The notes below the pieces were generated by a model. It saw only the letters and a program-made list of their open reading frames with translations. It made no database searches and was not told the origin of the DNA. Positions 53,380-64,000 of a stretch of 64,000 bases of DNA are shown piece by piece. Numbering within the stretch: position 1 is the stretch's first letter; every line of letters starts with the position of its first letter. Both the position numbers and the translations under genes were made by a program. Source of the DNA: an uncultured Pseudomonadales bacterium (GTDB lineage Bacteria; Pseudomonadota; Gammaproteobacteria; Pseudomonadales; Azotimanducaceae); contig OY282430.1 of assembly GCA_958296025.1 (NCBI GenBank), positions 1,736,001-1,800,000 on the forward strand. The letters run 5' to 3'.

Positions 53380-55152
53380 ATGCCGGCGTTGCGCAAGTTG
53401 GAGTTTGACGGCGTCATCGTCGGCGGCGGTGGCGCCGGCATGAGGGCGTCACTGCAACTGGCTCAGTCCGGGCTGAAAACCGCGGTGCTCTCCAAGGTGT
53501 TTCCGACCCGCTCGCATACCGTGTCCGCCCAGGGCGGCATCACCTGCGCCATCGCCAGCGAGGATCCGGACGACGATTGGCGCTGGCACATGTACGACAC
53601 CGTCAAAGGGTCGGACTACATCGGCGATCAGGACGCCATCGAGTACATGTGCAAGGAAGGCCCCCAAGCCGTGTTCGAGCTGGAGCACATGGGCTTGCCG
53701 TTCTCCCGCACCGAGTCCGGGCGCATTTATCAACGGCCCTTCGGCGGCCAGTCGAAGAACTTCGGCAAGGGCGGCCAGGCGTCCCGCACCTGCGCCGCAG
53801 CCGACCGCACCGGCCACGCCCTGCTGCACACACTCTACCAAGCCAACGTCAAGAGCGGCGCTGTCTTCCTAAACGAGTGGTTCGCTGTGGATCTGGTACG
53901 CAATCAGGACGGCGCCGTGGTCGGCGTCATCGCCATCGAGATCGAGACCGGCGTCTTGGTGCATGTGGTGGCCAAGGCGGTGGTGTTCGCCACCGGCGGT
54001 GCCGGGCGCATCTACGCCAGCACCACCAATGCCTTGATGAACACTGGGGATGGGGTTGGCATGGCCCTGCGCGCCGGGCTGCCGGTGCAGGACATCGAGA
54101 TGTGGCAGTTCCATCCCACCGGCATCGCCGGGGCCGGCGTGTTGGTCACCGAAGGTTGCCGAGGGGAGGGCGGCTACCTCATCAACAAGGATGGCGAGCG
54201 CTTCATGGAACGCTACGCGCCCACCGCCAAGGACTTGGCCGGGCGGGATGTGGTGGCCCGCTCCATGATCATCGAGATTCTGCAGGGTCGCGGCTGCGGT
54301 GAGCAGGGCGACCATGTGCAGCTGAAGCTGGACCATCTCGGCGAAGAGGTGCTGAACAGTCGCCTGCCCGGTATTTTGGAGTTGGCCCGCACCTTCGCCC
54401 ATGTCGATCCGGTGCGCGAGCCCATTCCGGTGGTGCCCACCTGCCACTACATGATGGGCGGCATCCCCACCCAAGCTAGCGGCCAGGCGCTCACCCAGAA
54501 CGCACAAGGCCGGGATCAATTGGTGGATGGCTTCTACGCGGTCGGCGAGGTGGCCTGCGTGTCCGTGCATGGCGCCAACCGGTTGGGCGGCAACTCCCTG
54601 CTGGATTTGGTGGTGTTCGGACGCGCCGCTGGCCTGCACATTGAACATGTCATCCGTCAGGGGGTCTCCCGACGGGAGGCCAGCGAATCGGATCTGGAGG
54701 CTGCCGGCGCCCGCTTGCGGCGCTGGAACGCCTCCGCCTCAGGGGAGGGCGTCGCCGCCCTCAAGAAGGCGCTGCAAGACATCATGCAGGCCAGTTTCGG
54801 CGTGTTCCGCACGGCCACCCACATGCGGAAGGGCATTGAGCAACTCAAGGAGTTGGGGGAGCGCATCGAACAGGCGCATCTGCCGGACAAGAGTGGGGTG
54901 TTCAATACGGCCCGCCTGGAGGCCCTGGAACTGGACAACCTGTTCACTGTCGCCTACGCCACGGCGGTAGCCGCCGAAGCCCGCCGCGAGAGCCGCGGCG
55001 CCCACGCCAGGGAGGACTTCCGGGCGCGTGACGACGACAATTGGCTGTGCCACTCCCTCTACTTCCCGGAAGATGAACGGGTGGTCAAGCGGGCGGTAAA
55101 CTTTCAGCCGGCCACCGTGCCGACTTTTGAGCCCAAGGAGAGGACATACTGA
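53380..55152 (+). CDS. sdhA: Succinate dehydrogenase flavoprotein subunit
   Basis: 590 residues. FAD-binding [14 protein letters not shown] near 15, covalent-flavin His in [11 protein letters not shown] near 45, catalytic Arg in [15 protein letters not shown] near 350 and [20 protein letters not shown] near 390. Oxidises succinate to fumarate. The last base of its stop is shared with the ATG of sdhB. Confidence 0.96.
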   Translation: MPALRKLEFDGVIVGGGGAGMRASLQLAQSGLKTAVLSKVFPTRSHTVSAQGGITCAIASEDPDDDWRWHMYDTVKGSDYIGDQDAIEYMCKEGPQAVFELEHMGLPFSRTESGRIYQRPFGGQSKNFGKGGQASRTCAAADRTGHALLHTLYQANVKSGAVFLNEWFAVDLVRNQDGAVVGVIAIEIETGVLVHVVAKAVVFATGGAGRIYASTTNALMNTGDGVGMALRAGLPVQDIEMWQFHPTGIAGAGVLVTEGCRGEGGYLINKDGERFMERYAPTAKDLAGRDVVARSMIIEILQGRGCGEQGDHVQLKLDHLGEEVLNSRLPGILELARTFAHVDPVREPIPVVPTCHYMMGGIPTQASGQALTQNAQGRDQLVDGFYAVGEVACVSVHGANRLGGNSLLDLVVFGRAAGLHIEHVIRQGVSRREASESDLEAAGARLRRWNASASGEGVAALKKALQDIMQASFGVFRTATHMRKGIEQLKELGERIEQAHLPDKSGVFNTARLEALELDNLFTVAYATAVAAEARRESRGAHAREDFRARDDDNWLCHSLYFPEDERVVKRAVNFQPATVPTFEPKERTY

Positions 55153-55856
55153 TGCAGGTAAGCGTTTACCGCTACAACCCAGATCTGGATGAAGCGCCGC
55201 AGATGCGTGAGATGGCCCTGGACATTCCCGAAGGGCGGGACCTCATGGTGCTCGACGTGCTCGAACGCCTGAAGGAGCAGGACCCCTCCCTTTCCTACCG
55301 CCGCTCCTGTCGCGAGGGGGTCTGCGGCTCCGACGGCATCAACATGAACGGCAGGAACGGCCTCGCTTGCATCACTTCGGTTGCGCAGGTGGCCAGGAAG
55401 GGCAAGCTGGTCCTGCGGCCTCTGCCGGGGCTGCCGGTGATTCGGGATCTGGTGGTCGATATGAGCCAGTTCTTCGCCCAGTTCGAGAAGGTGCGCCCCT
55501 ACCTGATCAACGACAAGCCGCCCCCGGCCGGGGAGCGCCGGCAATCTCCCGAAGAGCGGGCCAAGCTGGATGGCCTCTACGAATGCATCCTCTGCGCCTG
55601 TTGCTCCACGGCCTGTCCGTCCTTTTGGTGGAACCCGGATAAGTTTGTCGGCCCGGCCGGGCTGCTGCAGGCTTACCGCTTCTTGGCCGACAGCCGGGAC
55701 ACCGCCACCGCCGAGCGGCTGGCGGACCTGGACGACCCCTACAGCGTTTTCCGCTGCCGAGGCATCATGAACTGCGTCAACGTCTGCCCCAAGGGCCTGA
55801 ACCCCAGCCGAGCCATCGGCAGGATACGGGGGCTGCTGGTGCGGCAGGGCGTCTGA
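55152..55856 (+). CDS. sdhB: Succinate dehydrogenase iron-sulfur subunit
   Basis: 234 residues. The [2Fe-2S] site is SCREGVCGSDGINMNGRNG and AC near 55-75; [4Fe-4S] and [3Fe-4S] ligands are CILCACCSTACPSFWW near 148 and CRGIMNCVNVCPKGLNP near 200. Passes electrons from FAD to quinone. Confidence 0.96.
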   Translation: MQVSVYRYNPDLDEAPQMREMALDIPEGRDLMVLDVLERLKEQDPSLSYRRSCREGVCGSDGINMNGRNGLACITSVAQVARKGKLVLRPLPGLPVIRDLVVDMSQFFAQFEKVRPYLINDKPPPAGERRQSPEERAKLDGLYECILCACCSTACPSFWWNPDKFVGPAGLLQAYRFLADSRDTATAERLADLDDPYSVFRCRGIMNCVNVCPKGLNPSRAIGRIRGLLVRQGV

Positions 55857-55907
55857 TGCCGCAGGCAAGCGCAACGCCCGATCGTGGGCCGCCAAAAGGA
55901 GGACGGC

Positions 55908-58748
55908 ATGGCTGACACCTTCATGCAGCGGATGCGCCGCAGCTCCCACTTGGCGGGCGCCAACGCCGCCTACATTGAGGCCATGTACGAGACTTACTTG
56001 TCCGCCCCGGGGACCCTTTCGGCGCAGTGGCGCGGCTACTTCCAGGGCCTGCCCTCGGTGGCCGCCGATGCGCTCGAGGTGCCGCACAGCGGCGTGGTCG
56101 CCCACTTCGAGCGCATCGGCCGCAACCGCCTGAAGGCGCGCCCGGAGAAGGAGAGCGCCGCCGTGGTGAATGAGCACGAGCGCAAGCAGATGCGGGTGCT
56201 CGACCTCATCGCCGCCTACCGCGCCCGGGGCCACAAGAAGGCCAACATCGACCCCTTGGGCATGATGGAACGGCGGCCCATGCCGGTGCTGGACCTCGCT
56301 TACCATGATCTTTCCCCCGCCGACTTCGACGAGGTCTTCAACACGGACTTTCTGGCGTACGGGGAGGGTTTCGCCAAGCTGCGCGACATCGTTGCCGCGC
56401 TGGAATCCTTCTACTGCGGCAGCATCGGCGCCGAGTACATGCACATCACCCAGGCGGAGGAGCAGCTTTGGGTGCAGATGCGCTTGGAGGCGGGCCCGGC
56501 CAACCGCCAACTCAGCGCCGCGGACAAAAGAACCGTTCTGGAGCGGCTGACCGCTGCGGAAGGCTTGGAGAAGTACCTGCACGGCCGCTATCCCGGGGTC
56601 AAGCGGTTCGGCTTGGAGGGGGCGGAATCCCTCATACCCTGCCTGCACGAACTGCTGCAGCGCCTCGGTGCCCAGGGGGTAATCGAGACGGTCATCGGCA
56701 TGGCCCACCGCGGGCGGCTGAACATGCTGGTCAACATTCTCGGCAAGGACCCTTGGGATCTGTTCGCCGAATTCGACGGCAAGGTGGCCCCGGAGCTGGG
56801 CTCCGGGGATGTCAAATACCACCAAGGCTTCTCCACCAACGTCATGACGCCCGGTGGGGAGATGCACTTGGCGCTGGCCTTCAATCCCTCCCACTTGGAG
56901 ATCGTCGGCCCAGTGGTCGAGGGCTCCGTGCGCGCTCGCCAGGACCGGCGGCGGGACTACGGTGGCGACCTGGTGGCGCCCATCCTCATCCACGGGGACG
57001 CCGCCTTCGCCGGCCAGGGTGTGGTGATGGAGACCTTCCAGATGTCGCAAACCCGCGGCTTTAAGACCGGCGGCACCGTGCATGTCGTGGTCAACAACCA
57101 GATCGGGTTCACCACCAGCCGCCAGGACGACGCCCGCTCTACGGAGTACTGCACGGAGATCGCCAAGGTCGTGAAGGCACCCATCCTGCATGTCAACGGC
57201 GATGATCCGGAGGCGGTGGTGTTCGCCGCGCAGGTGGCGGCGGACTACCGCATGAGGTTCCGCAAGGACGTGGTCATCGACATCGTCTGCTACCGCCGCC
57301 GGGGGCACAACGAAGCCGAGGAGCCGATGAAGACCCAGCCTCTGATGTACGCCAGGATTCGCCGCCACCCGACCGCCCGGGAGCTGTACATCAAGCGGTT
57401 GATCGACGAGCAGGCCATCAGTGCCGCTGAGGCGGACGAGATGGGGGAGCGTTACCGAAGCACCTTGGAAAGGGGCGGGCATGTCGCGCTGTCCATCGTC
57501 CATGAGCCGGACCCCAGCCTGTTCGTGGATTGGCGGCCCTTCCTCGGCCACGCTTGGACCGCGGCGGCGGACACCCGGGTCGCCAAGGGCCACTTCATCA
57601 AGTTGGCCAAGCGTCTTGCCAAGCTGCCGGACGGCTTCCAGCTGCAGCGCCAAGTGGCCAAGACCTTGGCGGAGCGAGACGAGATGACCCGGGGCGAGCG
57701 CCCCGCCAATTGGGGATACGCCGAGGTCATGGCCTACGCCACCCTGGTGGACGCCGGACATGGGGTGCGCCTCACTGGCCAGGACGTGGGCGTCGGCACC
57801 TTCTCCCATCGTCACGCCTGCCTGTACGACCAGCGCACCGGCAAGCGCTACATTCCCCTCAACAAACTTTCCGAAGGCACCAACTTCGACATCTACGACT
57901 CGCTGCTCTCCGAGGAGGCGGTGCTCGCCTTCGAGTACGGCTACGCCACCACCACCCCCCATGTTCAGGTCATTTGGGAGGCTCAGTTCGGGGACTTCGC
58001 CAACGGCGCCCAGGTGGTGATCGATCAGTTCATTTCCTCCGGCGAGACCAAGTGGGGGCGGCTTTGCGGCCTGACTGCGCTGCTGCCGCACGGCTACGAG
58101 GGGGCCGGTCCAGAGCATTCATCGGCGCGCTTGGAGCGTCTTCTGCAGCTGTGCGCCGAGCACAACATGCAGGTTTGCCTGCCCACCACCCCGGCCCAGA
58201 TGTTCCACATGCTGCGCCGCCAAGCCATCCGGCCCCTGCGCAAGCCCTTGGTGGCGCTCACCCCGAAGAGCCTGCTGCGCCATAAGGACGCGGTTTCCAG
58301 CTTGGCGGAGCTGTACGATGGCCGGTTCCACACCGTGCTGCCGGATCCGGATCGCCCGAACCCGGCCGCCGTGAAGCGCTTGGTGCTGTGCAGCGGCAAG
58401 GTGTTCTATGAACTGCGGAACGCCCGCCAAGAGGCCGCCGTTGAGGACATCGCCATCGTGCGCATCGAGCAGCTCTACCCATACCCGGAGGTTGACCTCG
58501 CCCAGGTCGTGGCCCCCTATGCGGGCCTCAAGGAGGCGGTTTGGTGTCAGGAAGAGCCCATGAACCAGGGCGCTTGGTACTCCAGCCAGCACCACTCCCG
58601 GCGAGTGCTGCATCGGCATGACCCGTCCCTGCATCTGAGCTACGTCGGACGGGGCGCCTTCGCCGCCCCGGCCGCCGGCTACTTGCACCTGCACAACGAA
58701 CGGCAGCAGCGCCTGGTGCAGGACGCCCTGTTTGGAACGCTTGAGTAA
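55908..58748 (+). CDS. sucA: 2-oxoglutarate dehydrogenase E1 component
   Basis: 946 residues from ATG 55908, which follows AAAAGGAGGACGGC. It decarboxylates 2-oxoglutarate with thiamine diphosphate and transfers the succinyl group to E2. E1o-type N-terminus (SSHLAGANAAYIEAMYETYL), GMAHRGRLNMLVNILGK near 265, thiamine motif GDAAFAGQGVVMETFQMS near 365, and ILAPKSLL-type region (TPKSLLRHKDAV) near 785. Confidence 0.96.
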   Translation: MADTFMQRMRRSSHLAGANAAYIEAMYETYLSAPGTLSAQWRGYFQGLPSVAADALEVPHSGVVAHFERIGRNRLKARPEKESAAVVNEHERKQMRVLDLIAAYRARGHKKANIDPLGMMERRPMPVLDLAYHDLSPADFDEVFNTDFLAYGEGFAKLRDIVAALESFYCGSIGAEYMHITQAEEQLWVQMRLEAGPANRQLSAADKRTVLERLTAAEGLEKYLHGRYPGVKRFGLEGAESLIPCLHELLQRLGAQGVIETVIGMAHRGRLNMLVNILGKDPWDLFAEFDGKVAPELGSGDVKYHQGFSTNVMTPGGEMHLALAFNPSHLEIVGPVVEGSVRARQDRRRDYGGDLVAPILIHGDAAFAGQGVVMETFQMSQTRGFKTGGTVHVVVNNQIGFTTSRQDDARSTEYCTEIAKVVKAPILHVNGDDPEAVVFAAQVAADYRMRFRKDVVIDIVCYRRRGHNEAEEPMKTQPLMYARIRRHPTARELYIKRLIDEQAISAAEADEMGERYRSTLERGGHVALSIVHEPDPSLFVDWRPFLGHAWTAAADTRVAKGHFIKLAKRLAKLPDGFQLQRQVAKTLAERDEMTRGERPANWGYAEVMAYATLVDAGHGVRLTGQDVGVGTFSHRHACLYDQRTGKRYIPLNKLSEGTNFDIYDSLLSEEAVLAFEYGYATTTPHVQVIWEAQFGDFANGAQVVIDQFISSGETKWGRLCGLTALLPHGYEGAGPEHSSARLERLLQLCAEHNMQVCLPTTPAQMFHMLRRQAIRPLRKPLVALTPKSLLRHKDAVSSLAELYDGRFHTVLPDPDRPNPAAVKRLVLCSGKVFYELRNARQEAAVEDIAIVRIEQLYPYPEVDLAQVVAPYAGLKEAVWCQEEPMNQGAWYSSQHHSRRVLHRHDPSLHLSYVGRGAFAAPAAGYLHLHNERQQRLVQDALFGTLE

Positions 58749-58757
58749 AGAGAAACC

Positions 58758-62564
<3,807 letters not shown>

Positions 62565-62568
<4 letters not shown>

Positions 62569-63440
62569 GCATTCTGGTGGACAAGGAGACACGGGTGATC
62601 TGCCAAGGCTTCACCGGTGCTCAAGGCACCCTGCACAGCGAACAGGCCATCGCCTACGGCACCCGCTTGCTCGGCGGCGTCACCCCTGGCAAGGGCGGTC
62701 GGATGCATTTGAATCTGCCCACCTTCAACACGGTGGCGGAGGCCGTTTCGGCCACCGGTGCCGACGCCACGGTGATTTACGTCCCAGCACCCTTTTGCCT
62801 GGACTCCATTCTCGAGGCCCTTGAAGCGGGCCTTCGGCTCATTGTCTGCATCACCGAGGGCATTCCCACCCTGGACATGCTGAAGGTCAAGGTGCGCCTC
62901 GACATCGGCGGCGCCACCCTGGTCGGCCCCAACTGCCCCGGCGTGATCACGCCGGGGGAATGCAAGATCGGCATCATGCCGGGCGACATTCACCTGCCCG
63001 GCAGGGTGGGCATCGTCTCCCGCTCCGGCACCCTGACCTACGAGGCGGTCAAGCAGACCACGGACCGCGGTTTCGGCCAGAGCACCTGCGTGGGCATCGG
63101 CGGCGACCCCATCCCCGGCAGCCACTTCATCGACATTCTGGCCCGCTTTGAGGAGGACCCGGACACCGAGGCCATCGTCATGGTGGGGGAGATCGGCGGC
63201 ACAGCTGAAGAGGACGCCGCCGCCTACATCAAGCACAACGTCTCTAAGCCGGTGGTGGCCTACATCGCTGGCGTCACCGCCCCGCCGGGCCGGCGCATGG
63301 GGCACGCCGGCGCCATCATCGCCGGCGGCAAGGGCACCGCTTTGGACAAGTTCCAAGCCTTGGAGGACGCCGGCGTCAAAACCGTTCGTAGCCTAGCCGC
63401 CATCGGCGAAGCCTTGGCGGATGTCACCGGCTGGCTTTGA
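62565..63440 (+). CDS. sucD: Succinyl-CoA synthetase alpha subunit
   Basis: 291 residues. CoA-binding N-terminus ([16 protein letters not shown]), [20 protein letters not shown] near 122, and the phosphorylated His in [14 protein letters not shown] near 246. Last gene of the TCA operon. Confidence 0.96.
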
Positions 63441-63554
63441 GCGGCCCCGCCCACCGCCGTCGGCGCGGATGAACGAACTTCGCCGCATCCCTTGTTTTCG
63501 TGCGCATTGCCCCAATATTCGCGGCGTTCCCAACGAGCGGTCGGAGTGGTCGCC

Positions 63555-64000
63555 ATGACTGCACAGCCTGAAACCCACGCCTTTGCAACCAAGGCTCGGC
63601 AATTGCTGAGCCTGATGATCCACTCGTTGTACTCCAATAAGGAGATCTTCCTGCGCGAACTCATCTCCAACGCTTCGGACGCCATCGACAGGCTGCGCTT
63701 TAAGTCGATCAGCGAACCGGACCTAGTCGGCGACGACAACGACTACAACATCCGCATCGCCTTCGACAAGCAGGCCAAAACCATCAGGGTTGAGGACAAC
63801 GGCATCGGCATGACCCGGCAGGAGGTGATCGACAACTTGGGCACCATCGCCCAGTCCGGCACCGCCGAGTTCCTGCAGCAGCTCAGCGGCGATGAGCAGA
63901 AGGACGCCAACCTGATCGGGCAGTTCGGCGTCGGTTTCTACAGCGCCTTCATTGTCGCGGAGGAAGTGGAGGTGCTGACCCGCAGCGCCGGCGCCGAGAC
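63555..64000 (+). CDS. htpG: Molecular chaperone HtpG (Hsp90), N-terminal part
   Basis: Starts at ATG 63555 and runs off the window; 148 residues are seen. The ATP-binding GHKL domain shows [37 protein letters not shown] and [15 protein letters not shown] separate transcription unit is likely, since 114 bp separate it from sucD. Confidence 0.95.
   Translation, partial: MTAQPETHAFATKARQLLSLMIHSLYSNKEIFLRELISNASDAIDRLRFKSISEPDLVGDDNDYNIRIAFDKQAKTIRVEDNGIGMTRQEVIDNLGTIAQSGTAEFLQQLSGDEQKDANLIGQFGVGFYSAFIVAEEVEVLTRSAGAE

Noticed and set aside
55104-58118. 1004-codon open frame antisense to sdhB/sucA
   Set aside because: Shadow of GC-rich coding DNA; covers well-conserved sucA and shows Leu/Gly/Arg/His-rich composition without domains.

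Overview
The window looks like a high-GC proteobacterial chromosome, most likely a gammaproteobacterium. The indications are a bimodular E. coli-type QueF (about 280 aa), malate synthase G, a Tat-exported high-potential iron-sulfur protein, a bacterial 4.5S SRP RNA beside tRNA-Ser(GGA), and an sdhCDAB-sucAB-lpd-sucCD cluster. No rRNA operon and no CRISPR array is present, and the species cannot be named from this sequence alone.

Left flank (1-16.8 kb): the end of a heavy-metal RND pump, a TonB-dependent receptor, a DdpX/VanX-like lipoprotein dipeptidase, malate synthase G, a purine/uracil-type permease with an extra cytoplasmic domain, a YbdK-like carboxylate-amine ligase, a small beta-carbonic anhydrase, an SDR oxidoreductase, endonuclease V, a sodium:alanine symporter, QueF, a Fic protein, then ffs and tRNA-Ser(GGA).

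Accessory region (16.9 to about 38 kb): this is the unusual part. Starting at the last base of the tRNA CCA, the DNA is a chain of modules. Each begins with TAGCCGTTC plus an AT-rich tail and ends with the inverted copy. Neighbouring modules are separated by a 10-12 bp copy of the tRNA-Ser 3' end (CTCTCCGCCA). The extended terminal repeats (20-27 bp) fall into three sequence classes, and the two ends of one module always belong to the same class. The left ends run in the order 1-2-3-1-2-3-2. Cargo is defence-like: an AbiEii-type nucleotidyltransferase, a type III restriction-modification system, two stand-alone AAA ATPases, a DUF2806-like protein inside an operon of unknown proteins, and a PIN-like protein with a small partner. 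Broken genes for a Cys-rich zinc-ribbon protein sit just inside several module ends; one is joined to a DDE-transposase tail. An ISAs1-family remnant and the stop-containing tail of a P4-type integrase lie at the far end. No intact recombinase is visible.

Right flank (38.3-64 kb): an FkbM methyltransferase, a secreted M12-like metalloprotease with leucine-rich repeats, an MFS transporter, then a block of respiratory genes. These are a TlpA-like thioredoxin, a cytochrome c oxidase operon (subunit II fused to two cytochrome c domains, subunit I, two subunit III-type proteins, subunit IV) and the HiPIP. A glyoxalase-fold protein, a class II aldolase behind an unusual structured leader, and a histidine phosphatase follow. 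The tightly packed TCA-cycle operon sdhCDAB-sucAB-lpd-sucCD comes next, and the window ends inside htpG. The TCA operon feeds electrons from succinate and 2-oxoglutarate oxidation into the respiratory chain that ends at the neighbouring oxidase.
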